Below the pieces are notes generated by a model. The model searched no databases. It was not told the origin of the DNA and was given only the letters and a program-made list of their open reading frames with translations. From Prolixibacteraceae bacterium (GTDB lineage Bacteria; Bacteroidota; Bacteroidia; Bacteroidales; Prolixibacteraceae): a stretch of DNA of 15,772 bases. This document shows, in pieces, positions 1 to 6,452 of this stretch (positions are counted from its first letter, which is position 1; every line of letters begins with the position of its first letter). The position numbers and the translations under genes were made by a program. The stretch covers positions 1-15,772 of the forward strand of contig SKHV01000148.1 in NCBI GenBank assembly GCA_007116765.1, read 5' to 3'.

Positions 1-12
1 AATAAATTAGAA

Positions 13-609
13 ATGATAGATAAATTCATAAAAATCACATCGTCGGCTGTACCACTGCCTATCGAGAACGTGGACACCGACCAAATAATACCTGCCCGCT
101 TTTTGAAGGCAGTAGAACGTAAAGGTTTTGGCGACAACTTGTTTCGCGACTGGCGTTATCTCGATGGCGATACACCAAACCCCGAGTTTGTGATGAATAA
201 TCCTGAATATTCGGGCTCCATTTTAGTAGGGGGCAAAAATTTCGGAAGTGGTTCGAGCCGCGAACATGCAGCATGGGCAATTTACGATGCAGGTTTCAAA
301 GTAGTGGTTTCAAGCTTCTTTGCCGATATTTTTAAAGCAAACACACTAAACGTAGGCTTACTGCCTGTTCAGGTTACTCCTGAATACCTTCAGGAAATTT
401 TTGAAACCATTGAAAAAGACTCAAAAGCAACGTTTACAGTTGATCTGGAGAATCAAACCATGATCAATAATGTAACAGGTAATAGTTTTGAATTTGAAAT
501 AAATCCATACAAAAGAACATGCTTACTTAATGGCTACGACGATATTGACTATTTAGTGGCTATGCAAGAGGAAATAGCGGAGTTTGAAAAAACACCCCTT
601 ACCCCCTAA
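13..609 (+). CDS. leuD: 3-isopropylmalate dehydratase small subunit
   Basis: This is the small (swivelling-domain) subunit of isopropylmalate isomerase. With LeuC it converts 2-isopropylmalate to 3-isopropylmalate in cytosolic leucine synthesis; in organisms using citramalate it also isomerises citramalate for isoleucine. The 198-residue length is normal for the family. DTDQIIPARFL (residues 21-31) and the substrate-loop motif GSGSSREHA (78-86) are intact. The ATG at 13 gives the expected N-terminus. LeuC, the obligate partner, is not visible and is presumably just upstream of the window. The last residues (about 194-198, TPLTP) and the stop codon are encoded by a GC-rich palindrome, so the native C-terminus has probably been altered by a repeat. 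The next gene of the pathway follows after 121 nt. Identification is secure. Confidence 0.97.
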   Translation: MIDKFIKITSSAVPLPIENVDTDQIIPARFLKAVERKGFGDNLFRDWRYLDGDTPNPEFVMNNPEYSGSILVGGKNFGSGSSREHAAWAIYDAGFKVVVSSFFADIFKANTLNVGLLPVQVTPEYLQEIFETIEKDSKATFTVDLENQTMINNVTGNSFEFEINPYKRTCLLNGYDDIDYLVAMQEEIAEFEKTPLTP

Positions 610-627
610 AGGGGGCACACTGGGGTG
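593..627. repeat. Nested GC-rich palindrome overlapping the leuD stop
   Basis: Two nested perfect inverted repeats are visible. The inner one is CCCCCT/AGGGGG (602-607 with 610-615) around the loop AA. The outer one is CACCCC (593-598) with GGGGTG (622-627). The leuD stop codon (607-609) lies inside the structure. It resembles the short C-rich/G-rich interspersed palindromes often seen in Bacteroidota genomes, and a related copy lies at 766-795. No T-tract follows on the + strand, so a terminator role is weak. Confidence 0.7.
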
Positions 628-730
628 CAAACTTGGAACATTTGTTCTATTCAATTGTTAAAGAGAACAAATTACAAATTATAAACTTACTATTCAGCCC
701 TTATGGGTTGATGTTGACAAAATTTAATAA

Positions 731-2311
731 ATGAACGATAATCTGAATAAGGTAGACACTAAAAAGTCCCCTTCAGGGGATTTAGGGGTCGGGGGCTTAA
801 TCACTATAATGGACACTACCCTGCGCGATGGGGAACAAACCACCGGGGTAGCTTTCAACGAAATGGAAAAGTTAAGCATGGCCAAAGTGTTGCTTAACGA
901 TCTGAAAGTAGACAGAATTGAAGTGGCTTCGGCTCGTGTTTCCGAGGGCGAATACAAGGGTGTACAACGCATTACCGAATGGGCAAAGGAAAATGGGCAT
1001 CTCGAAAAAATTGAAGTGCTTGGCTTTGTCGACAATGGGGTATCAATCGATTGGATTATTGAGGCCGGAGGAAAAGTGCTCAACCTGCTTCTTAAAGGAT
1101 CATACAAACACGTAACGGAACAATTGCGACGTACTCCCGAAGAACATTTAAACGATGCTATAAAAAATATCCGTTTGGCTGAGGATAAAGGGCTTAAGGT
1201 GAACATTTACCTCGAAGACTGGTCGAATGGAATGAGAACTTCGCCCGATTATGTGCATTTTATGCTCAAAGGTTTGGCCAACGAACCTGTCGACAGGTAC
1301 ATGCTGCCCGATACGCTTGGCATACTCGACCCCGACGAGACATACGATTTTTGCAAAGAAATGATTACAAGCTTCCCGGGTTTGAACTTCGATTTTCATG
1401 CGCACAACGATTACGATTTGGCCATAGCAAATGTTTTCCATGCCTTAAAAGCTGGAGTAAGGTGCATACACACTACAATTAACGGGCTTGGCGAACGTGC
1501 AGGTAATGCTCCGCTTTCGAGTGTAATTGCAACCATTAAAGACCATCTGAAAATGGGAACCAATGTCGACGAAAGCAAGCTCAACATAGTAAGCAAGCTG
1601 GTAGAATCGTTCTCGGGCATACGCATTCCTACCAATAAACCGCTAATTGGCGAATTTGTATTCACTCAGTGCAGTGGCATACATGCCGATGGAGACAATA
1701 AAAACAACCTGTATTTCAACGATTTGCTCCCTGAACGATTTGGACGTCAGCGTGTATATGCGCTTGGCAAAACCTCGGGCAAAGCAAATATCAGAAAGAA
1801 TCTCGAAGATATTGGAATAAATCTCGATGCTGAATCGCTTAAAAAAGTAACCGAAAGAGTAATTGAATTATCGGACAAAAAAACAACTGTAAGCACAGAA
1901 GATTTGCCTTATATTGTATCCGATGTATTACGCAATGAGTCTATTTCACAAAATATCACTATTAGAAACTACAGCATATCACTTGCTTATGGTTTAAAGC
2001 CGGTAGCCTCGGTTGCAATTAAGATTAATGAAAAAACATACGAAGATACTGCTCCGGGCGACGGACAATACGATGCTTTTATGAATGCAGTGAAAAAAAT
2101 ATTTAAAAAGTTGCGCAAACCATTGCCTCAACTAATCGATTATTCGGTTACCATTCCCCCGGGCGGAAAAACCGATGCTCTGGTTGAAACAGTAATTACC
2201 TGGCAGGGCGAAAACGAGTTCCGCACACGCGGCCTCGATTCCGACCAAACCACAGCAGCCATTAAAGCAACTATGAAGATGCTGAATATTGTTGAACAAA
2301 AAATACAGTAA
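731..2311 (+). CDS. LeuA/CimA-family synthase (2-isopropylmalate or citramalate synthase)
   Basis: This is an acyl-CoA-condensing aldolase-type enzyme (HMGL-like TIM barrel) with a C-terminal LeuA allosteric domain. Visible in order are the catalytic DTTLRDGEQ (residues 28-36), the metal-binding HAHND (223-227), NGLGERAGN (251-259), a linker domain (about 300-400) and the regulatory domain (about 400-520). It closely resembles the second LeuA-like gene found in Bacteroides leu clusters, which is variously annotated as isopropylmalate, citramalate or homocitrate synthase. Substrate choice (2-oxoisovalerate versus pyruvate) cannot be settled from sequence here. Citramalate synthase is plausible because LeuCD and LeuB also serve that route. 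Residues about 12-23 (KSPSGDLGVGG) are encoded by a GC-rich palindromic repeat and are not part of the family fold. The ATG at 809 (residue 27) is an alternative start that would leave the repeat in the 5' leader. Confidence 0.93.
   Translation: MNDNLNKVDTKKSPSGDLGVGGLITIMDTTLRDGEQTTGVAFNEMEKLSMAKVLLNDLKVDRIEVASARVSEGEYKGVQRITEWAKENGHLEKIEVLGFVDNGVSIDWIIEAGGKVLNLLLKGSYKHVTEQLRRTPEEHLNDAIKNIRLAEDKGLKVNIYLEDWSNGMRTSPDYVHFMLKGLANEPVDRYMLPDTLGILDPDETYDFCKEMITSFPGLNFDFHAHNDYDLAIANVFHALKAGVRCIHTTINGLGERAGNAPLSSVIATIKDHLKMGTNVDESKLNIVSKLVESFSGIRIPTNKPLIGEFVFTQCSGIHADGDNKNNLYFNDLLPERFGRQRVYALGKTSGKANIRKNLEDIGINLDAESLKKVTERVIELSDKKTTVSTEDLPYIVSDVLRNESISQNITIRNYSISLAYGLKPVASVAIKINEKTYEDTAPGDGQYDAFMNAVKKIFKKLRKPLPQLIDYSVTIPPGGKTDALVETVITWQGENEFRTRGLDSDQTTAAIKATMKMLNIVEQKIQ
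766..795. repeat. GC-rich palindromic repeat inside the 5' end of the synthase gene
   Basis: A perfect 6-bp stem, TCCCCT/AGGGGA around TC (767-780), is followed by TTTAGGGGTCGGGGG. On the other strand this reads as C-rich blocks like those at 593-627 at the end of leuD, suggesting one dispersed family. It is read in frame as SPSGDLGVGG in the synthase N-terminus, or lies in the leader if translation starts at 809. Confidence 0.65.
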
Positions 2312-2325
2312 AAATCCAAAGGGGT

Positions 2326-2363
2326 AGTCATTGGTCATTAAGCCATTAGTCATTAAGTCAATT
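2326..2363 (+). repeat. 7/8-nt tandem repeat, AGTCATT(A) units
   Basis: Five consecutive units are seen: AGTCATT, GGTCATTA, AGCCATT, AGTCATTA, AGTCAATT. The same unit family, in opposite orientation, makes up the array at 12001-12078. It lies in the gap between the synthase and the methyltransferase. No protein should be read through it. Confidence 0.7.
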
Positions 2364-2402
2364 TCAACAAATTATGAATTTCAAACCACTAACCAGATCA
2401 TA

Positions 2403-2437
2403 GACCAACAACCAGCAACCAACAACCAGCAACCAGC
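2403..2437 (+). repeat. Heptamer tandem repeat, AACCAGC/AACCAAC units
   Basis: Five 7-nt units in a row: GACCAAC, AACCAGC, AACCAAC, AACCAGC, AACCAGC. Related units AACCACT and AACCAGA occur at 2384-2397. The array ends directly before an A-run and the methyltransferase ATG at 2448, so it forms that gene's leader. Seven-nt slippage here would change leader length but not the protein. Confidence 0.75.
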
Positions 2438-2447
2438 AAAAAAAAAA

Positions 2448-3155
2448 ATGACAAAATCAACGCCTGAAGCAATTCGTCACAATTTTGACCAACAGGTTGA
2501 GCGCTTTTCAAATATTGAAACGGGGCAAACCACAGCCATTGACTCGCCTTTGTGCATGGAACTGATTTCGCAGTCAGCTAAACTCACCAATCCCAATGCC
2601 ACCCATATTATGGATTTGGGTTGCGGAGGTGGCAATTATGCCGTTAAAGTTGCCATGCTTTTACCTCATGTTGATTGCACCTTGGTCGATATTAGCTCAA
2701 ACATGGTTGAAGCAGCCAGAGAGCGGGTTTCTGAAATTATTAGCGGAAAAGTAACTGCCATACAAGGCGATTACCGCGAAGTAGAATTGGGCGAAAATCG
2801 TTTCGACATAATCACCGCCGGTACTACCCTGCACCACTTACGCGACGATGAAGAATGGGAACTGGTTTTTGAGAAAATTTACCGTGCATTAAAACCCGGT
2901 GGTTCGTTCTGGATAAACGACATAGTAATTGCCGAAACCGATAAGATAAATGACATAATGCTCAGCGGATGGCTCAGCAAATTGAAACAACAGGTAAATG
3001 AAGATGAATTAGAAATGTATATAAACCGCTACGAAACCGAAGATACACCTCGCACCTTAAGCTACCAGCTTGAACTTATGAAGAAAATTGGTTTCTCAAA
3101 AACAATTTTGCTACACAAACATTTTAACTTTACAGCTTTTGGGGCTTTAAAATGA
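2448..3155 (+). CDS. Class I SAM-dependent methyltransferase, substrate unknown
   Basis: A soluble 235-residue Rossmann-fold methyltransferase. Motif I DLGCGGG is at residues 56-62, the ribose-binding acid D81 ends strand 2 (TLVDIS), GDYRE is at 107-111 and the post-motif ALKPGG is at 147-152. The family transfers methyl from SAM, but nothing here identifies the acceptor, so no gene symbol is given. The frame stays open upstream to 2331, but that part encodes only tandem repeats and low-complexity residues (QQPATNNQQPA). The ATG at 2448, after an A-rich stretch, gives a normal N-terminus. It sits between the LeuA-like gene and a toxin-antitoxin pair, interrupting what is usually a compact leu cluster. 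Whether it has a role in branched-chain metabolism or is simply an insertion is open. Confidence 0.88.
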   Translation: MTKSTPEAIRHNFDQQVERFSNIETGQTTAIDSPLCMELISQSAKLTNPNATHIMDLGCGGGNYAVKVAMLLPHVDCTLVDISSNMVEAARERVSEIISGKVTAIQGDYREVELGENRFDIITAGTTLHHLRDDEEWELVFEKIYRALKPGGSFWINDIVIAETDKINDIMLSGWLSKLKQQVNEDELEMYINRYETEDTPRTLSYQLELMKKIGFSKTILLHKHFNFTAFGALK

Positions 3156-3178
3156 ATGCTCATTATCAACAAAATGCG

Positions 3179-3186
3179 TAAATTTG
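3179..3186 (+). promoter_or_regulatory. Bacteroidota-type -7 box (TAAATTTG) of the toxin-antitoxin operon
   Basis: TAAATTTG matches the Bacteroidota primary-sigma -7 consensus TAnnTTTG exactly and lies 15 nt before the antitoxin ATG at 3202. No convincing -33 TTTG was found. This favours independent transcription of the cassette and argues against the TTG at 3184, inside this box, as a start codon. Confidence 0.55.
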
Positions 3187-3201
3187 CAAAAAACAAAAGT
3201 C

Positions 3202-3429
3202 ATGAATAGGGAACAATTAATAGAAGACACCTTTCAAAAAGTGAACAAGCTCCCGAATGAGAAAATTGAGGAAATAAATCACTTTGTTGAATTCCTCTTA
3301 AGCAAGATTGAAGATACGATCGATTTGGAGGGAATTGCAGAAATGACATCAACCTCAAAAGCTTTTGAATTCCTACATAACGAAGAAGACTTATACACAG
3401 TTAACGATGTAATTGAAAAATACAAATGA
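3202..3429 (+). CDS. Probable DUF2281-like antitoxin
   Basis: A small acidic protein of 75 residues. Its N-terminal part (about residues 3-35, with LPNEKIEEINHFVEFLLSK) matches the amphipathic pattern of DUF2281 proteins, which are commonly the upstream partner of toxin genes. The C-terminal half (SKAFEFLHNEEDLYTVNDVIEKYK) is the type of flexible tail that would bind a toxin. The start is the ATG at 3202; an upstream in-frame TTG at 3184 lies in the promoter box. The stop overlaps the next start in ATGA, indicating translational coupling with the PemK/MazF-like gene. By analogy it should neutralise that toxin and may autoregulate the operon, although no DNA-binding fold is obvious. Family assignment is moderate; pairing is strong. 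Confidence 0.75.
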   Translation: MNREQLIEDTFQKVNKLPNEKIEEINHFVEFLLSKIEDTIDLEGIAEMTSTSKAFEFLHNEEDLYTVNDVIEKYK

Positions 3430-3743
3430 AGAAAGGCGACATCGTTTTAACACCATTTCCATTTACCGATTTAGCAGGAAACAAAACCAGACCAGCATTA
3501 ATATTAATCGAATCAGAATCACTGGTCACAATTTGTTATATTTCTACTCAAATATTGTTTCGAAATAGTAATGATTTTCTTTTGCAACCGAATGAAACAA
3601 ATCGCTTGAAAAAAGAATCAATTGTTAAAATCAATAAAATTGCCACAATTGATAAAGATCTTATCATCGGAAAAATTGGAACGTTAAACTACACAGAGGC
3701 ACACACATTAAATCAAGCTTTACGCAAAATATTAAAACTATAA
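3426..3743 (+). CDS. PemK/MazF-family toxin (endoribonuclease)
   Basis: A 105-residue protein with the MazF/PemK beta-barrel signature: GDIVLTPFPFTD (residues 4-15), the conserved RPAL (22-25), the strand with CYIST (37-41, carrying the position of the catalytic Ser/Thr), and KINKIATIDKDLI with GKIGTL near the C-terminus. Family members cleave mRNA and arrest growth when freed from their antitoxin. It overlaps the antitoxin gene by 4 nt (ATGA). It ends only 7 nt before leuB, so leuB is likely to be cotranscribed with it. Length and motifs look intact, with no frameshift. Its RNA recognition sequence cannot be predicted. Confidence 0.88.
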   Translation: MKKGDIVLTPFPFTDLAGNKTRPALILIESESLVTICYISTQILFRNSNDFLLQPNETNRLKKESIVKINKIATIDKDLIIGKIGTLNYTEAHTLNQALRKILKL

Positions 3744-3750
3744 ATTCATC

Positions 3751-4824
3751 ATGGGTAAAACACTTAACATTGCCGTATTAGCCGGCGACGGAATTGGGCC
3801 TGAAATAATTGAACAGGCACTGAAAGTTACAAAAGCAGTTTGCGACAAATTTGGTCACGAACTGAAGTATAAACATGCCATTACCGGTGCTTGTGCCATC
3901 GATACCGTAGGCGACCCCTACCCTCCCGAAACACACCAGCTTTGCATGGAAAGTGATGCCGTACTTTTTGGTGCCATTGGCCACCCCAAATTCGACAACG
4001 ACCCCACAGCAAAAGTGCGCCCCGAACAAGGCTTGTTGCGTATGCGCAAGCAATTGGGACTGTATGCCAATTTGCGCCCGGTTGAAACATTTGAATCGCT
4101 GTTACACAAATCACCTCTAAGAAAAGATTTGGTCGAAGGTGCCAATTTTATGTGCATACGAGAACTTACCGGCGGCATTTACTTCGGTGAAAAAGGCACT
4201 AGCGACGACGGGAATACGGCTTTCGACAACTGCGTATATACACGCGAAGAAATTGAACGCATACTAAAACTAGGCTTTGAGTATGCCATGAAGCGAAACA
4301 AAAAGCTGACCATTGTAGACAAAGCTAACGTGCTTGAAACTTCACGCTTGTGGAGAAAAATTGGACAGGAAATGGCTCCAAAATATCCCGAAGTGGAAAC
4401 TGAATTCATGTTTGTGGACAATGCCGCCATGCGCATTATTCAATGGCCAAAAAGCTTCGATGTAATGGTAACCGAAAACATGTTTGGCGATATCCTTACC
4501 GATGAAGCTTCTGTTATTACCGGCTCTCTGGGCTTACTGCCCTCGGCATCGATTGGTTTGCATACCAGCGTATTTGAACCCATACACGGTTCATACCCGC
4601 AAGCTACCGGCAAAGACATTGCCAACCCCATAGCCACGGTACTTTCTGCAGCTATGATGTTCGAATATGCATTTGGCATGATGGACGAAGGCGCAATTAT
4701 CCGCGAAGCCGTAGCTGAGTCGCTCAAAGCAGGTGTAGTAACCGAAGATATTTCAGGCGATAGCAAGGCCTATAAAACCTCAGAAGTTGGAAATTGGCTG
4801 GCCGAATATGTAACCAAAAAATAA
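3751..4824 (+). CDS. leuB: 3-isopropylmalate dehydrogenase
   Basis: A cytosolic NAD-dependent oxidative decarboxylase that converts 3-isopropylmalate to 2-oxoisocaproate; the family can also act on 3-methylmalate in citramalate-dependent isoleucine synthesis. It is 357 residues, normal length. Visible motifs are AGDGIGPE (11-18), the substrate-binding arginines around RMRKQLGLYANLRP (97-110), RELTGGIYFGEKG (137-149, with Y144), the catalytic K191 in VDKANV, metal-binding D223, D247 and D251 in VDNAAM/GDILTDEAS, and the nucleotide-binding EPIHGS. The ATG at 3751 is the natural start. Its immediate upstream neighbour is a MazF-type toxin gene 7 nt away, which is unusual: no room exists for a leuB promoter except within toxin or antitoxin coding sequence. 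A MITE-like element begins 12 nt after the stop. Confidence 0.97.
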   Translation: MGKTLNIAVLAGDGIGPEIIEQALKVTKAVCDKFGHELKYKHAITGACAIDTVGDPYPPETHQLCMESDAVLFGAIGHPKFDNDPTAKVRPEQGLLRMRKQLGLYANLRPVETFESLLHKSPLRKDLVEGANFMCIRELTGGIYFGEKGTSDDGNTAFDNCVYTREEIERILKLGFEYAMKRNKKLTIVDKANVLETSRLWRKIGQEMAPKYPEVETEFMFVDNAAMRIIQWPKSFDVMVTENMFGDILTDEASVITGSLGLLPSASIGLHTSVFEPIHGSYPQATGKDIANPIATVLSAAMMFEYAFGMMDEGAIIREAVAESLKAGVVTEDISGDSKAYKTSEVGNWLAEYVTKK

Positions 4825-4835
4825 GTCAAATCTTT

Positions 4836-4988
4836 AAAGGGGGCTGTCTAAAAGTCATTTTTTTGGCACTAATACACAAGAAAACAACACGAAGCATTAA
4901 TTTTCATAATCAAGGCTTTGTGACAACCTTGCACCTCCGAACCTTTGTGGCAAATTTAGTTTATATGACTTTTTATATAGCCCCTTTT
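4836..4988. mobile_element. MITE-like element with terminal inverted repeats (~153 bp)
   Basis: The left end (4836-4858) reads AAAGGGGGCTGTCT then AAAAGTCAT. The right end (4965-4988), complemented, reads AAAAGGGGCTATAT then AAAAAGTCAT: about 24 positions with three mismatches and one 1-nt gap. The interior is AT-rich and codes for nothing credible. GGGGCTGTCTAAAAAGT-like ends are typical of DDE transposon termini, so a non-autonomous derivative is likely. No clear target-site duplication was found in the AT-rich flanks. It may also act as an inefficient bidirectional barrier after leuB. Confidence 0.6.
4874..4907 (+). repeat. Dispersed repeat copy 1 (ACACAAGAAAAC ... ATTAATTTTCAT)
   Basis: ACACAAGAAAAC (4874-4885) and ATTAATTTTCAT (4896-4907) recur in the same order and orientation at 11349-11379, where they read ACACAGAGAAAAC and ATTAATTTTCAT. 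The second part is identical over 12 nt. This copy lies within the MITE-like element. Confidence 0.5.
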
Positions 4989-5085
4989 TGTTAACATTTA
5001 CGATTAATCCTGAATTAATTTAAAATAATTCTATTTTTTTAAAATATTATCGTACATTGCGCACTTAATTATTAAATATTATACA

Positions 5086-5277
5086 ATGAATAACGGAACA
5101 GTAAAATTTTTCAATGATTCCAAAGGTTATGGTTTCATTAAAGACAATGACACATCAACAGAATACTTCGTACACTCTTCAGGGTTGATCGACAACATTG
5201 ATGAAAACGATGAAGTAACTTTTGAATTGAAACAAGGAAATAAAGGATTAAATGCAGTAGATGTTAGACTCGCGTAG
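5086..5277 (+). CDS. Cold-shock domain protein (CspA family)
   Basis: A single cold-shock domain of 63 residues that binds single-stranded RNA/DNA and acts as an RNA chaperone in the cytoplasm. RNP1 is KGYGFI (13-18) and RNP2 is YFVHSS (27-32); the N-terminal NGTVKFFN and the C-terminal NKGLNAVDVRL are typical. The gene is monocistronic: an AT-rich leader precedes it (weak -7-like TACATTGC around 5053-5060) and an intrinsic terminator follows 31 nt after the stop. The family is often cold- or growth-phase-induced through its leader, but this leader is short and shows no obvious structure. Paralogues cannot be distinguished, so no specific symbol is given. Confidence 0.95.
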   Translation: MNNGTVKFFNDSKGYGFIKDNDTSTEYFVHSSGLIDNIDENDEVTFELKQGNKGLNAVDVRLA

Positions 5278-5308
5278 TCTATTTAATATATACATTTAAA
5301 AATTTTGG

Positions 5309-5335
5309 TCCCGCTTTAAAAGCGGGATTTTTTTT
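5309..5335 (+). terminator. Rho-independent terminator of the cold-shock gene
   Basis: TCCCGCT (5309-5315) pairs perfectly with AGCGGGA (5321-5327) across the 5-nt loop TTAAA, followed by eight Ts (5328-5335). It separates the cold-shock gene from the MscS gene. Confidence 0.9.
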
Positions 5336-5396
5336 GCTCTTTATTTTAATAAACATTTATCCGGGCTTGGTGTTTAACATTTTAAACGCTTTAACA

Positions 5397-6449
5397 ATGG
5401 CACAATATCTAAATAACGACACGCTGAAACTGGTAATAGCCACTACGGCATTTATCCTTATACTGGCAGGTGTATTTCTCGTATACCGGTACATCCTCAA
5501 TATTGTTCGAAGTCGGGCTCTAAAGTCGAACCGTAAGTTTGATGCTTTCGCATTAAAAATTCTGAAGATCCCCGTATTATGGGTGTTTTACTGGGTTCTT
5601 TTTAAAGTTTTCACCCATGTATTCTATAGTGGACTGGAACTATTCCCTCACCTGCAACACTTTAACAACATCTTGCTTATATTTATGCTGTCATGGGTTT
5701 CTGTACAACTGGTAAAAACAGGGGCATACTATTTACAAAACAAGCTCGACATTGATTCTCCCGACAACCTGCATGCCCGAAAAAGCCTCACACAAATAAA
5801 AATATTCAAGGCTATTGTTGTTTCTATAATAATAATCATTGCCTTGTCGGCAGCCTTATTAACCTTCGATGGTGCAAGAAAAATAGGGATTAGCCTGCTT
5901 ACATCGGCAGGTGTGTTTGGTATTATTGTAGGTTTTGCCGCACAAAAAAGCATAGCCATGATTTTAGCCGGCATCCAAATTGCCATTACCCAGCCCATAC
6001 GTCTCGACGATGTGGTAATTGTAGAAGGCGAATGGGGTCGAATAGAAGAAATTACACTTACCTATGTGGTGGTGAAAATTTGGGACGAACGCAGGCTTGT
6101 ACTCCCTGCAACCTGGTTCCTTGAAAAACCTTTCCAGAACTGGACACGCAACAGTGCCGATATTATGGGCACTATTTTCCTATACGTAGATTACAATTTC
6201 CCGGTTGACGCACTGCGGGAAGCACTTCCCGCAATGGTGAAAGACAACCCAAACTGGGACAAACGGGTAATTAACGTTCAGGTTACCAACACAAGCGAAC
6301 GCAACAAAGAAGTACGGGTACTATTGAGCAGCCCCGATGCCGGTAAAAACTGGGATTTGAGAACAGCTGCTCGCGAAAAAATTATCGATTTTATCAACAC
6401 CAACTACCCCGATTCGTTTGCTAAAGTGAGGCTTATTTCTGAAAAATAA
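5397..6449 (+). CDS. MscS-family mechanosensitive ion channel
   Basis: An inner-membrane channel that opens on membrane tension and releases small solutes during hypo-osmotic shock. From the ATG at 5397 it is 350 residues with five predicted membrane segments (about 11-32, 56-72, 91-112, 136-158, 165-198). The last is the glycine/alanine-rich pore helix TSAGVFGIIVGFAAQKS (169-185). The MscS beta domain follows (QPIRLDDVVIVEGEWGRIEE, 199-218; WTR at 249-251), then a C-terminal alpha/beta domain ending near FAKVRLI. An upstream in-frame TTG at 5334 overlaps the terminator T-tract and is rejected. The gene converges on the metallo-beta-lactamase gene, with stop codons 3 nt apart. It is a small member compared with the larger YbiO/MscM types. 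The subfamily is not resolved. Confidence 0.9.
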   Translation: MAQYLNNDTLKLVIATTAFILILAGVFLVYRYILNIVRSRALKSNRKFDAFALKILKIPVLWVFYWVLFKVFTHVFYSGLELFPHLQHFNNILLIFMLSWVSVQLVKTGAYYLQNKLDIDSPDNLHARKSLTQIKIFKAIVVSIIIIIALSAALLTFDGARKIGISLLTSAGVFGIIVGFAAQKSIAMILAGIQIAITQPIRLDDVVIVEGEWGRIEEITLTYVVVKIWDERRLVLPATWFLEKPFQNWTRNSADIMGTIFLYVDYNFPVDALREALPAMVKDNPNWDKRVINVQVTNTSERNKEVRVLLSSPDAGKNWDLRTAAREKIIDFINTNYPDSFAKVRLISEK

Positions 6450-6451
6450 GC
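6431..6451. terminator. Possible shared bidirectional hairpin between convergent genes
   Basis: GCTTATTT (6431-6438) is perfectly complementary to AAATAAGC (6444-6451) across a 5-nt loop. It includes the MscS stop codon and ends 2 nt before the stop of the opposing gene. The stem is AT-rich and lacks a T-tract, so termination efficiency is uncertain. Confidence 0.35.
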
Positions 6452-6452
6452 A

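Noticed and set aside
610..730. Leucine-type attenuator or T-box leader before the synthase
   Set aside because: No leader peptide with Leu/Ile codon runs, no T-box sequence and no terminator with T-tract were found.
2331..2447. N-terminal extension of the methyltransferase frame
   Set aside because: It translates tandem repeats into low-complexity QQPATNNQQPA-type sequence. The ATG at 2448 gives the normal domain start.
3184..3201. TTG start for the antitoxin
   Set aside because: It lies within the TAAATTTG promoter box; the ATG at 3202 is better.
4836..4988. Intrinsic terminator of leuB formed by the inverted repeats
   Set aside because: The arms are separated by over 100 nt, too far for an ordinary terminator hairpin; a transposon-like origin fits better.
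4794..4994. Small + strand ORF across the leuB end and the MITE-like element
   Set aside because: It starts inside leuB in another frame, runs through both terminal inverted repeats and shows no protein-like pattern.
5334..5396. TTG start for the MscS gene
   Set aside because: It overlaps the terminator T-tract of the cold-shock gene; the ATG at 5397 starts just before the first membrane helix.
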